Source: Chaetomium olivaceum (lineage: Eukaryota; Ascomycota; Sordariomycetes; Sordariales; Chaetomiaceae). Taken from it: DNA of 64,000 nt. The notes under the pieces are model-generated. The model had not been told where the DNA came from. It worked only from the letters and a program-made list of their open reading frames with translations, and searched no databases. The translations under genes were made by a program, and so were the position numbers. The stretch lies in NCBI GenBank assembly GCA_039881045.1, contig JAYWVB010000072.1, positions 1 to 64,000 on the forward strand, in the 5' to 3' direction. This document shows, piece after piece, positions 34,088-46,064 of this stretch. Each line of letters opens with the position of its first letter. Position 1 is the first letter of the stretch.

Positions 34088-37000
34088 GTTGGTGTGGGTG
34101 GTTTTGTTGGTGGAGTGTTGGGGGGTGTTTTGCTGGGAGGTTGTGCTGCTGCTGCTGTTGCTGCTGCTGGTCGTGGTGGTGATGGTGGTGATGGTGGTGA
34201 TAGTGGGATCGTTGGTGGTTGCACTGGTGGGCGGTGATGGATGTGAGCTGGCGAGAACTGACTCTGAGAGAAGTCGGTTGTTGTGTGTTTGAAGCTGGGA
34301 GTTGGGAGTTGGGAGTTGGGTTTCGGAGGGGTTGGTGTTGGGTTGAGATTGGGTGGCGAGGTGGGGGCAACTTGGGCGAGTAGTACGGAAGGTGTATGTA
34401 TGTAGGTGGGCTAGTGCTAGTCTCGGAGGTCCGGCGGGTGAGAAGGTGCAGTGGTAATGGGGCTTGGGTAGGCCGGGCTGAAGTGCATAGTGACGTCTTG
34501 GTCTTGACTTTATTCAACACCCACAGCCACCGCCAATCGCAGAACCACCATAGTGTATGGTAAGAATATTCAGAACCAAACAAGACTCACTACGTGCCGA
34601 ACCGCTACCCGAACGATCTTTGGGCAACTTGTTCCAAAGGGCAGGGAACCGCGAGCTGAGGCCACTCACTCACAAACCATCGTCAAGTAAACACTCCTGA
34701 GAATGACAGGAAAAACAGCAAAAGCTCACCGGCTAGCCCCCCGAAGGGAGGTAGCCATCTACGAAACCCTTAAGGGTTTTCTCCGGTTGTTGGAAGGGGG
34801 GTTGTTGTGGAGGAAAGGGGCGGACCCCTTTTGTTTTTTTTATACCCCGGGGCGACTCGAACTGGCGACCTCTCGATGAGAGGCGCCAGGAGATTTAGGC
34901 CCCGGGGCCTTGACCACCCCCATTAGCCGCTCGGCCATTTGGGGTGGTCGGTGATATTGGGCGATCCAAGCATTGTATATCTACCACAGGCTGTGGGAGG
35001 CGGCCTTGCCCAACCGGCTTTGTGAGATGCCGTCACCCACTTCAATTGCTCCACCCACTACATCACCACTCTGCGAGTTGAAGGTATTCTTGAAAAGCCA
35101 AACGCATTGAATGCCAACCAACACCCTCAATAAACGACCTGAGGTGCTACAATTGAACTGGTTGTTGAGAATAACCCAAGAAGCGGCGCACATCATCACA
35201 TCAACTTCTACCGTATGGTGGCATCTCACTCTTACGTCGATGGCTGAAAAGCACAAAGGAAAGGCAGTAGGTATAGCAGCCGGCAAGCCCAATTGTGTAT
35301 AAACTTGGGCAACCGCTCTGCCATCTCCCTCGAACAACTAGAGGCGAGTCACGAAGCCGGGATCGCTGTATTTATATGCCGACAACACCAACCGCCGCAT
35401 ATTACGGAGACATCTCGCCTGATCACAACTCCTGTCATCTAATCTGCCTACCAGACTTGAGAAGGCTAAGAGGGGCAAGGGTAAAGACGACAGGGTCATA
35501 GGCGGCCGTTATGTCGACCTCATCACCAACCTAAACCGCCCCATCAGCCCGTCCTCGGTGGTATCAACAGGCAGAAGCCGACTCTGTCATAGATCCGCAA
35601 CTCACGCGTTAGTCACTCTTAACCCTAAATTGCAAACTCCATCCCAACCTCCAAGCTCAACTCCAAATCCCCATATGACACCATGTGCCAAAGCATACAT
35701 GAACCACACATACGTTCGTCTCCAATTCGTAAGCCTACCCGTCAGCCATCCAGCCGTCCACACTCGCCACATCAACACTAAGCCGCCCAGCACATGTATG
35801 TATAAGACACCTCATAACCCACGTACCCACCTACGGACTAACCTCCAGAGTCGCTCCCAGCCCAGCTAGATATCTAGGTAGTTAGTTAGTCCCCGTACCC
35901 GCTCCCGCCACTCCACCCATGCAGTCAGTGACTTCCATCGTAGCCAGTCAGCCAGCAAAGTCAACACCCCCTACTCTTCTCCGTACCATCCTCCGTACCC
36001 TCCCATCCTCCATGCTCCGTACCGATATCATCCCCATCCCCAGTCTACGCAACACAGAGAAGAAGCAAGAAGCAAGGCAGCGGCACACAAAGCAAAACCA
36101 AAACACAAAAAACGAAGCCTCAACCCTGTCCCAGTCAGTCCCTGCCCCTGTGTCATGACACACAAACCTTCCCAGCTCCCCCCAGCAGCCAGCGCCTCCC
36201 CAGCAGCAGCAGCAGCCGCGCGCTCGGTCCACAGCGTTTCACAACCGCCCCCCACCTCACTCCGTCTTCCGCACGTTTCACAAAGTTTTACTCTTCGAAC
36301 CACCCCCTTCGCCTCCCCATATCCGGGCCAAGCCACTCCCGAGTCTCACTGCACCGAGGCACCAATGCCGAAACACCCGCGTATTTGTCTTATCCGTTGC
36401 CGGGATACGAGACACAGAAAGGGTTCCGGGCCAAGCACGATCCGAGTCACGTTGGTAGCGGCAGCACACAAGCTTCCGAGACACTCCCCCGAGGGTGCCA
36501 CCGGCTCTGTCCCGAGCGACTCGCTCGATCAGTCGCACAGCATCGGTCGGTACTGATTCAGCTGGGTCATTTGCGGTTTTCTTTTGTTTTCAGTCCCCTT
36601 CCCGGTCACAGACCGGAGTGGTAATTGTCTGTCTGTCCCTCTAACCCGCTACCTACACACCACCAACTTGCGTTGCCTCCCCTTCCCCCCAAATTCACGC
36701 ATTACACTTTCGATAGCACGATGCGGTGCATGAGCTCCGTAAATAATGTCATAACATCGCCGGCATATCGACAGGAAAAAGGAAAAGAAATAAAAGGAAA
36801 TAAAATAACATCCAAGAAACGACCATCGGCAGCGTCTTCCATGTTCTAAAAGGGGATATGTGAAAGACGCGACGCCCGCCAGCCCACCAAACCAACGACA
36901 AACCACCGGTAGCCACAAATTAGGGACTGAAGGGTCGCCTCTCTGTCCGTCGTAAAAATTGAAGAATATTGTACACACCCCTTCCGATTGTAGACCACAG

Positions 37001-37185
37001 GCGCCAGTCCCATGAGCCCGGGGCGGCTTAGCAGACGACGGGGTGATTGAGCACGCCCGGCACCCGGTCTGAGGACTTGTGCTTCTTTTTCCCGAAGTCA
37101 AAAAAAAGAACAAGGCTCGGATCGAGAGCTTGGAGCGGCGCCGTAAAGGTCGGGGTGGCACTAGGCGAAGCGGACTGATTTGGGT
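34088..37185. other. 3.1 kb intergenic region with simple repeats
   Basis: 34100-34230 is dominated by GGT/GTG repeats that read as poly-His or poly-Val but have no gene signal. 34295-34325 has repeated GGGAGTT units. A tRNA-like element sits at 34844-34945. The rest, 34950-37185, carries only short random ORFs and several acceptor-like pyrimidine runs. No gene is supported. Confidence 0.45.
34844..34945 (-). tRNA. Degenerate tRNA-Leu(UAA)-like element
   Basis: On the minus strand TGGCCGAGCGG matches the box A consensus and AGTTCGAGTC matches box B. Between them lies a perfect long variable-arm hairpin, CCTCTC-ATC-GAGAGG, typical of Leu and Ser tRNAs. A possible anticodon loop CCTAAAT would give UAA (Leu). 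The outer ends ACCCC and GGGGT pair. However, the T stem does not pair, position 33 is C rather than T, about 11 extra bases follow box A, and no T-run terminator follows. It is either a decayed tRNA or one altered by sequence errors. Confidence 0.35.
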
Positions 37186-38979
37186 TTAGGCGCCCCCGGC
37201 TTGCCGGCATGCCGCTTCTTGCGCGTTGCAGGCGGCAATGGTTTGGCCCTGAGCTTGCCCACCGTTGACGGCGTCGGCGCAGGCGTTGTTCTGAATGGCA
37301 CAGGCGCGCTGAACGGCAGCTTCCCTGGTGGCAAAGGTGTTGCCATTGACACTGAACGGGCGTTGAGCATCACCGGTGTCCTCAATCGCGGGAGCTGCGC
37401 CGCCGACAGCGTTGGCGTTCTGGCCACCGCCGCCGCCGCCATTGCCGCCGTTGTTGCCTCCCTGGCCCTGACCGGCGTTGTTCCCGCCGTTGCCGCCCTG
37501 GCCCTGGCCGCCATTGTTACCACCGTTGTTACCGCCTTGGCCTTGACCTCCGTTGGCACCACCGGCGTTACCGCCTTGGCCTTGACCAGCGTTGTTGCCC
37601 TGACCTTGGCCAGCGTTGCCGCCCTGGCCCTGACCGCCGTTGTTGCCACCCTGACCTTGACCACCGTTGTTGCCGCCGGCGTTACCACCCTGGCCTTGGC
37701 CAGCGTTGTTGCCTTGACCTTGACCGGCGTTGTTACCGCCGTTGCCACCCTGGCCCTGGCCGCCATTGTTACCGCCGTTGTTACCGCCCTGACCGGCGTT
37801 GTTGCCTTGACCTTGACCGGCGTTGTTGCCGCCGTTGTTGCCGCCGTTGTTGCCGCCGTTGTTGCCGCCGTTGTTGCCGCCGTTACCGCCATTGTTACCG
37901 CCATTGTTGCCGCCGCCGCCATTGGCGCAGGCACCGCCGACGCTGAAGTAGCGGCAATCGTCCTGCGCGCCACGTTGAGCGACAGGCATCAGGATAGGCT
38001 GGTGGTTGGAGGCGCTGGACATGGTGCAGACACGGTAGCAGCCAGTCGGAAGACCGCCAGCCACCTCGGCAGTCAAGCGGCCTTGGCCGTTTCCGTTGTC
38101 GTTGATGCCCTTGAAGAAGGCAAACTGCGTGGGGTCAAGAGGCTGGGTCGGGTTCAGGGTGTTGCCGGTGTCCTGGACCGTGACGTGGGTGTGGCCGATG
38201 ATCTGACCCTGACCGTTGAGGTCCTGAGGAGCCGAATAGTAGGTGTTCTGGGCGTTGGTGAAGGCACCCAGCTGCATGTTGTTAATTTGGACCTCAATTT
38301 CGAAGGTGGTCGATGCGTCGAGGTCTTGGCCGTTCTGGGGGTTGGTAATGACCGCCGAAACCATTCTGTTGACGGAGGGGATCTTGCCCATTGCTGCTCA
38401 AGGGTTAGCTGGTGAACTACCTCTCGCTGGGATTGCAGGCACATACGGATACCGTTGCAGGAACCATCGCGGTTCTGCAAGCCGTTGGTCAAGGTCTCGC
38501 CGGAACAGAAGTTGATGAAGTTGGCTTCGTCACTAAGGGGGAGGTTAGCATCGGAAACACCAGTTCACCGAGAGAGGGTCATCATACGTGGCGGAGTTGA
38601 CCTGACCATCGGCAACGGCGCCACCATCCTGGCCGGTCTGTGCCGAGCCGGTCTGAACGGCGTTCGCAGCCAGGCAAGTGTTGGAGGCAGCATCGTTGCC
38701 GGCATTGCCTCCGTTGTTACCGCCCTGGTTGCCGCCTTGGTTACCACCTTGGTTCCCGCCTTGGTTACCACCTTGGTTCCCGCCTTGGTTACCGCCCTGG
38801 TTACCACCTTGGTTACCGCCCTGGTTGCCACCCTGATTACCACCACGGTTGCCGCCGAACCGGCCGCCTCTGTTCTGTCGCCGTTCCAGACTAATGGGAG
38901 ACCTGTAGTTGTGGAGTGTTGCTGCTTCGGCAACCATGGCCAAACCCAGAAGGGTCGTCACAGCTGTTTTCATCAACAT
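37186..38979 (-). CDS. Secreted Gly/Asn/Gln-rich repeat protein
   Basis: Three exons (38588-38979, 38447-38532, 37186-38393; introns 55 and 53 bp) encode 561 aa. A signal peptide, MLMKTAVTTLLGLAMVAEA, is followed by a dibasic LERRQ site suggesting Kex2 processing. Next come at least ten GGNQ tandem units, a globular region (CLAANAVQTG, FINFCSGETLTNGLQN, MGKIPSVNRMVSAVITNPQN, TGCYRVCTMSSASNHQPILM, GAQDDCRYFSVGG), then about 160 residues of GGNN, GQGQGGN and GQGNNA repeats. The C-terminal module FATREAAVQRACAIQNNACA ends in CNAQEAACRQ. The globular region matches a widespread ascomycete secreted family, often mislabelled 'ribosomal protein S17'. A cell-wall or matrix role is inferred. An alternative start lies two codons downstream (38973). 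Confidence 0.85.
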
Positions 38980-41900
38980 GGTGACTGATTTCTTTTTTTT
39001 TTTTTTTTTTTTTGAAGGTTTCGATGGGTCGTCGAGAAAGAACTGAGCTCCGCGGGAGCCGAGAGTCGAATCGAGGAGAAGATGGTTCCAGACCGTCAAG
39101 AAAGCAAAAGGGAGTTAAAAAGGAGTGGTGTGCGACAACTGGTGCCGACGAATTGGGGATATGTACAAGGTACAGGTACAACCCGCGTCCGAAGAAAGGA
39201 ACGAATGGAAATGGTGGAAAGAAAAGAAGAGGGACGAGAGAAACAACTACCACCGCACAGAGTGAGAATGGGACATGGTCTAAGTAGAAGGGGTCAGGAC
39301 AAGTCTCGAGGCCCGCGAGAGGTGTTATAAGAGACGAGCCGCGAAGACGGGAACAGGGAAGGTGCTGCGACGACGATCCGACGAGAACGCCAAGCCAGTG
39401 TTTCTCATGCCCCCGGCGGGCCAAGCGGTTTCGAGCTCTTCCGGAGTGCACCCCCAGGCATGCCCAGCGGGGGGTTGTCGCCAAGCTTTCTGCGACCAGG
39501 AACGTTGACAGATCCCGGGCAGTGCGGCAGGAGGGCCTGGAGAAAGAGAAAAGTGTGTGCGGCCCCACGGGTCTCAAACGCGGAGCAGGGGGACGGTGAT
39601 GCAGAACGGGGAAGTGGGAGGTAGGAATGTCGACATAGTCTGACAGACAAGACAGATAACGGGGGAGAGGGGGATTCAAGATGCAACCAGGAATGCCTGT
39701 CCCTTGCAGAAGTCAAAATTTGAAATTCGAAATCCCACATCAAACTTTTTTTGAAGTTGGGATGGCGAGGGGCCCTGGAACGCTTCTGGAGTCCTGGCCG
39801 ACTTGACCACGGGAAAACCTACAGGGAGGGAGGCAACGGGGCAGAGACGAGACGAAAAAGGAAGGCGTGCCTTGCAGATGCCGACATCAGGCACCAGGTA
39901 CTGCAAGGCATCAGAGGAAACCACGGCCTGCTGAGCCGATCACCTTTACGTACTTGCATGCCTCCATGGAAGTGCCTCCTTCCATCCTTACTGTATAGGG
40001 AGGTTCAAAGTTTTCATGAGCAACAACAAGCCAGGACTCCAGTGGCCAACCCTGCTCCGATAAGGTACCTACTGATACACACATTCGATGATCAATTCAG
40101 TCCTCGAAAAAGTGGCAAACGCTCTGTGTCGTTGTCGTGCAAAGTTCTCAGCGGCAACTCCATCAAGGCGCGCGCAACGGCTGCCCCAGGGCTGGGATGC
40201 TGGGCTGAAGTTGAGGCGCCTTGTGTGCCAGATGCCCATGGTTGGATGGTCGGGCCCTTGCTCGTCTTAACTTTTGGCCAATCAGAAATGCCGGCTAGAG
40301 GGCGATCGGGCAGCTTGTGTCTCGGGATCGATGGGATGAAGCGCAAGCGAGCGAGCATTGACTCCGCTCCTCTCGTGGGGTCATTCCCCACTTTCCTCTT
40401 CAGGCGCTTCTCGACCCTGTGGGTGGCACTTGGATGGCCAGGAACTCCCCTCCATTCAACCCGCCCCTCAACGAGAGCCGCCTGACGGTTCCTTGTCGGC
40501 GGTTCCTTGTCGGCGGGTGTCGGCAAAACCTCCAAAATTACAACACATCAGGTGAGGATCTTCACTGTCACTGTGGGCGCATTGGCATCGGTTGCTGTCC
40601 GCTGTATCAGGACTCACCTTTAGCTTGGCGGCCGGGAATAGCGGCAGTTTCGCAGACATTCGCAGACATTCGCAGACATTCGCAGACATTCGCAGACATT
40701 CGCAGACATTCGCAGACATGTCCATCATCGCTTGTTCATATCGGTCTCTCACCAGCCATCCTCTGCAGCAGGCCACGCTGAAGCCGGTAGATCGCCGAAC
40801 CAAGACGCGGGCCGAGTGGCGACCGACCCCCAAGCTCCACCCGTGTTAAGGAAACAAACCGTCCCTCAAGGACAGCTTTAACACTAGGGCCAGGGACACG
40901 GTCAAAGGCTCGTGGCCGTTGAATCGTCTGTTCTCGAGGAACCCACATTGAAAGTACCTTCGCGAAGAATCGCACTTTCTTGGGGCTAACAAAATAAAGT
41001 TTGAAACCCTCGGACCCAATTACTCTCGTGTGTCCCCTTGTCGAGCCGACGCCTGCAGTTTTCGACGTTGCTTCCTCCGCACGGAGACGTTACGATCCCC
41101 TGCCTGTCAGGGTAGAACGTCTGGGGTTCCCACGAGCCAGGTTCAGTGGGGGTTGAGAGAACTCGCCGACAAACCCGAGCATCCAAAACCTTGTCCGAAC
41201 TCCAATCCTAACGCAACCTCACCGAAACGGCCATCTCTTCATAGGGCTTGCCGAGCCTCCTCGTTTCGTTGCGGTGAACGTACTTTTAGGTTGGGTCGGC
41301 AGTATGATGCCGCGGACAACCATGGAGATAAGATTACCGGCTGATAATTTAGGTAGCGGCCGACCAGAGACCGACGTTGGCTCTCATGATGTTTCGGTCT
41401 CTCAGGCCTAGGGTTGACCACCATTTGGGCGCAGGGGCTTTCCTGTTGTTCCTGAACCGAGCTCCACGGTGACCAGCGCCTCGGGTTGAGATAACTCATG
41501 TTGTCCGCTTCAATTACTATGTATTGCTGGCGTTGGCTACGGCTGTAATTGCATGTTAGAGAAAACAGTCCAAAATTGAAGCAGTAAAGTTAAACGTGGA
41601 ATAGAACCGTCCTCCAGTTGGGACGAACCACAGATGAGCCCCTTTTCAGCTGACCGGCACCATGCAGGAATAAACAATAACATCTCGTGAAGCCAGCAAA
41701 TACATTCCGGCCAAACCTTGCACACGATTTCCAGGTACACAGCATCGCTAGGCTTCAGAATATGGGAATTCTGATTACACAGCAAGCAGCGACCCGTAGG
41801 CCTCGTGACAGTAGCGCAACCGCGGGCGGCAAAATCATGAAGCGGACCCCTGCGCATCTTGAGACACAACCACAGAACGTCTCGCCCCCGTTCCCCTCCC

Positions 41901-42525
41901 ATCTCCCTCTCTCGTACTCGAGAGCGAGAAATTGCTCGGGTTTTTGAAACAGTGCAACAGTTGCAGCTTCTCGACGAAACTAGCCCTTCATTTCTACCAC
42001 ACGCGGATGAAATCGTTGAGGAAGCACAGCGTCACCTTGGTCGGGTTTATCGGCATTCCCTCACCGGCAACTGTGCAATAGCGAACAGCCGGCCTGAGTC
42101 GGTGGCCAACATGGCTGACATGGAGCAAAAGACGCTTGACTCTGCCTGCCCTCCCATGCCGCAAGTTCATGACTAGAGATCGACGGAACGAAAAAGAGGC
42201 ACCTCGAAATGCTCGGCGCGAGCTGATGCCGCCATCAGACCTTGGCGTCCCATCACGATCGCTGGTGTCGACGGGAAGATCACACAGAAGGCGTTTTCTT
42301 CTCTTTGCTGGGACAGCGGACATCGTTTCTTATCGCCGGCCGGATTTCAGGTACCGTCTATCACCATGATCACTTCTGGAAGGGTATTATTCGACGACGT
42401 GAACTGCCTCAAGGACCAAGATGCGCATCGGTTCCAACTACCGTCCCACGGGGATGGGGGATCGGCTCCCATCGAGCCATCCTAGGATCCCCAACGCCGC
42501 CCCGGCAAAAACAATAACGACCGTC
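38980..42525. other. 3.5 kb intergenic region
   Basis: Begins with a T21 tract at 38993-39013, just upstream of the secreted-protein gene. It contains the 10 bp tandem array at 40651-40720. Other open frames are short and unmotivated. No gene is supported on either strand. Confidence 0.5.
40651..40720. repeat. 10 bp tandem array, seven copies
   Basis: Seven uninterrupted copies of CGCAGACATT, the last ending in G instead of T. It sits in non-coding sequence. Because 10 is not a multiple of 3, copy changes would alter frame if it were translated. Confidence 0.95.
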
Positions 42526-43585
42526 CTAAAGATCGTCTGATAATGACTCAGTCTTGAGGCTCGCGACGATCAGGTCCAGCCATGCAGCCAGGCGGTATCC
42601 CGCCCTCGCCACCTGCACCTCAATCACGGGGGCCGCCGCCTCGTAGTAGTCCGATCCCAGCTCCTGGCCGCGGATGGCCTCCGGGCCCTCGGGCAGGACT
42701 AAAAACCGTTCGTTAGAACGTCGCTCACATATAATATGTAACAGAACGCGCCGGGCCGGCGATAAGTAGACCACTCACCAACCGTGCAGACATGGGCATT
42801 CGCCTCGGTCGCCCACGCCATCGCCGTCGCAACGGGATCCGACAAGTTCGCCGACCTTAACCAATCAATCCGCTCGGTCGCGTATTTCCCCTCATTGATC
42901 TCGCGCGTCAGCGCATCCGCCCAGCGCTTGGCCTCCGGGTAGGGCCCGCGGCGGCGCACGCCGCCCACGAGCTTCTCGGCGATGCTGGTGTCCCACACAT
43001 GGTGCAGGTTGTAGCGGCGGCCGTCGAAGAGCACGTCGATGCCGTTCCCGCCGCGCTCGACGTTCTCCGTGTGCAGCGGCTGGTGGATGTCGCCGACGAA
43101 GTGGACGACGAACTTGGCGGCGATGGCGCGCTCCCAGGGCGGGAGCGCCCCGTCGGTGTCGAGCAGGCGCGTGGTGTAGTTGTGCAGGGCGCTGACGACG
43201 CACCCCCGGTCCTTCTTGCAGTCGCGCTCGAAGTCGACGCCGCAGTATTGGGGTGGGGAGTCCTTGGCGTCGATGAAGTGGAAGTCGGAGGTGAAGCGGC
43301 CCCATTTGGTGTACCGGATCGAGTCGGCCCAGGTGGCCACGCCCGCGAGGTAGTCGGCTGTGTCGTTGCGTAGCAGGGTTTGGAGGTAGGTGGTGGTGGC
43401 GGGCGAGACAAAGTTGCTCGCCAGGTAGCCGACTGTGATGTGCCCGAAGCCTGTGGTCGTGTTTTGCGTGGTTAGATTCTTATTCGTTTCTGTCTGGACT
43501 GGAAAGGAGGGGATGGTTCCATACCGCCCCAAGCCGCCGCGCCCGGCACGGCAGCCGTCGCAACGGCGAACGTCGAGAGCTTCAT
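42526..43585 (-). CDS. Secreted S1/P1-type zinc nuclease
   Basis: S1/P1 nucleases cleave single-stranded DNA and RNA and 3' mononucleotides, using three zinc ions. Exons 43525-43585, 42779-43450 and 42526-42698 encode 301 aa. The signal peptide MKLSTFAVATAAVPGAAA is followed directly by Trp, so the mature protein starts WGGFGHITVGYLA. Trp1 and His6 of the mature enzyme are zinc ligands in this family, and the first intron falls exactly within this motif. Other ligands are visible in WADSIRY, DFHFIDAKD, FVVHFVGDIHQPLHTEN and NLHHVWDTSI, so the enzyme should be active. Cys pairs (CGVDFERDCKKDRGC) suit extracellular disulfides. The C-terminal exon ends TESLSDDL. It probably serves nucleic-acid scavenging. 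Confidence 0.93.
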
Positions 43586-44295
43586 CTTGGGCGACGCGAA
43601 GAGTGATGGTATGAGGCGGGTGTCGTTATCGAATACGGAGATTATCACGCAAAATATGAATATATACAGCAGTAGAAACAAGGAAGAGAGACACTCAATG
43701 CTAACGATCGCAAGCACAACACAACGCAACACAACATGTGGTTCCAGCTAATCATGGTCAGCTGCGCAGGCGCAGGGCAGGCTGGCCGGCAGGGATGCTC
43801 AGCCGGATGAGAGACACCAAGCCCCTGTAACGTTCGGGAGGTCGCGTTCACGAATCCATGTGTTTGGGTTCTCGTCGATGACTGGCCCGTTGGCAGCACG
43901 TGACCTCGTGCGGCCGACGCGCTCTCTTGGCGTTTGGCGCGACAAAGTCACCCATGCGACGAGACAGGAGGAGAGGTAGAGAGCAAGGTTAAATCGAACA
44001 TTTTCCCATTTACATTAGTCTATACATTTGCGCCGCATTGACGTCCACCGAATGGCTCACAAGCTGGAAGTTATTCAAAAACTTCCTGAACAAGTTCCGC
44101 ACCGAGACTCGGAGAGCTGGCCGTGGCATCTTCGAAGGGCCTTATTAGAGACAACCAACGAATTAACCCATGTTTTTTATGTTCCTTTGCTGATAAACGA
44201 TGTATCCAACCCTAGGTCTGCAATCAAGCAACTTGGGGTTGCTTCCAAGCCACCCTCTATGACATGGCTTGCGTGGCGTGGCCAGGGTTCCAGCT
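43586..44295. other. Intergenic region
   Basis: Lies between the S1 nuclease start and the 3' end of the 44-45 kb gene, both on the minus strand. No coding or RNA feature is recognised; the first 200 bases probably hold the nuclease promoter. Confidence 0.5.
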
Positions 44296-45477
44296 TTATG
44301 TAGGCGTTGAGAGTTGAGTGGTGCCTGATTGTGATGGTTCTTTTCTGCCCATCGACTTGGCTATTGTATCGATTATCCTGCTCACTTTTGTTGGCGAATG
44401 TAGCGGAAGACGACAGTGGTAGAGGGGCACGGTCTCGGCAAACGACGGCTGCGATGGCTGGTCTAATCGATCAAGGAACGTGGGAGGAAAGCAGGCCGTG
44501 TAGAGATGCAGACTTCGCGCAGTCGTAGCCAGAAGATAGACCTGGCAAAGGTTAAGAGGTAATTCTGCAACTACTTAAATAGATGGAGAAATACCTTTGG
44601 GCTCAACAAGTCCTGGGGTGTATTGATGGATGGATCCGAGTCGGACTCAGACGACATTGGGATTGTAAAGCGCCTATCTGGAGGGGTCCCAGCATGTCGC
44701 TGCGCCTGCGCCAGACCGATTAACACCGCCGCAATGTACGGATCATAGAGGTTGTTAATGGGACGTATGTGGGCCTGCTTTTTCCGCTGGATTTGCGCTA
44801 CAGGCGGGTTGATTCGATTGGCGGTCGACGTGACAATGGATCGATCTCGTCGCTTAGCAACGGCGTCGAGGTCTAGGAAGGCGAGGGTCCCCGGGGAGTT
44901 GGGCGATGGTGCAAAAACGCCGTCGGTGCGAAGATAAGCTTTCACAGAGCGCTGGGCGAAGCGTAGCTCGAACCTGTCGCGAGTGCTGAGCCGGGTGCAG
45001 GTGATTAGCGAGGTTCAGAGGGGTTTTGTGAAAGAAGAGCAAAGCGTGCATACCAAGCCGCGTCAAGTCCGTAGCCACGAAGCATGTGCAATATCACCGC
45101 AGCTTTAACCTCCGTTAGAACGCGAGGCTCCAGAAACCGCGCGGCGTCGGCGACAGATCGTGTCAGTTCCTCATCTGCCGGTGTCTCCTTTCTCATCTTC
45201 CCGAAAACCGCACGCGGATCGGTGATAAACACACACCCTAAAAGGTGCAGGTGCTCAGTGGTCCAGTGTAGCGGCCGGACGTAGAGGCGCCGCCGGGCGT
45301 GTTGTCGCAAGATGCCGTTGATTGATGAGAGCTCAAGGGATCGCGGTGTCTCGTAGAGTCTTCTGGCAAGATGTCTTGGGCGGTAAGCTTGCCCATTTCC
45401 TCTAGTACAACGGGTGTGTTGTTCTTCGATAGATTTTGCATCGTCGGTGCCACTGTAATTATTGGTGTTGTTACCAT
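44296..45477 (-). CDS. Conserved fungal protein of unknown function (one frame break)
   Basis: Three exons (45054-45477, 44595-44973, 44296-44541) give about 349 aa if one missing base is assumed. Splicing of the first intron rebuilds AAW|FELRFAQRSVKAYLR, and the second joins SPK|VYLLATTARSLHLYTA. Recognisable stretches are KLTAQDIL, RRLYETPRSLELSSINGIL, RQHARRRLYVRPLHWTTEHL, LEPRVLTEVKAAVILHMLRG, INNLYDPYIAAVLIGLAQAQ and FPPTFLDRLDQP. The composition suggests a folded cytosolic or nuclear protein with no membrane segment or signal peptide. A single base is missing near 45370, between TAQDIL and RRLYE. The start at 45477 is the first ATG in frame; the next is at 45441. I cannot name the family. 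Confidence 0.65.
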
Positions 45478-46064
45478 GGTTGCGAATGTTGCTGGAAATG
45501 CTGTCCCTTGCTGCACCCTTCTTTCCCCTTAATTGCTAGCGTAGGGAGGTTGGCGGATCTGCAGCCACCCGGGCAGTAGAGGAAAAGGCCGTCTATCAAG
45601 GTTTACCTTGGGTACTGTACATACAGTACATACAGTACATACACGGCAGGAAACCACATTCCACTTGTCAACAATAGCAGCCACATCAATACCTATGTAC
45701 CTACAGTACCTCCCGTCACAACTGCTTCTCCACAAATTATCACGGCACTTGCTCCCCCGCGGCTGCAATTACCTTGGTAATGTACATACTTTCCCTGCAA
45801 CTCGCAACCTACTGCTTCCCCGCGACTGCAACTACATGTACCTAGGCACATACTCCTTCGTAGCCGTTTCTCCTTCCACGTGGCTGCCCCGCACTCCAAC
45901 CTACACAGGTCATAGCTACAGTGGGGTGAACCATCTCCTGACCGATAGGTACACGTATCGTTCAACATCGTATTACGGATGAACACTGACTAACAATGGA
46001 GAGCCCCGTCCTTTCAAGTTCTCTCTACCAACGACCAGGCAACCAAGAGACACTGAACGATTTG
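45478..46064. other. Intergenic region with short diverged repeats
   Basis: 45600-45645 holds repeated GTACATACA units. 45715-45880 holds two imperfect copies of a roughly 60-70 bp segment, each pairing ACTGCTTC with a GTACATA or GCACATA end. No gene is seen. Confidence 0.45.

Noticed and set aside
33864..34583. 239-codon minus-strand ORF with His and Gln runs
   Set aside because: It overlaps the SnoaL-like gene in another frame and is made of GTG/CAC simple repeats without any domain.
37180..38415. 411-codon plus-strand ORF rich in VVAAVVA repeats
   Set aside because: It is the antisense of the GGNN-encoding repeats of the secreted protein; the minus strand has a signal peptide, introns and conserved Cys motifs.
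42886..43411. Alternative-frame ORFs over the S1 nuclease gene
   Set aside because: Arg/Pro/Ser-biased shadow frames of a GC-rich coding exon; the nuclease frame has all the zinc ligands.
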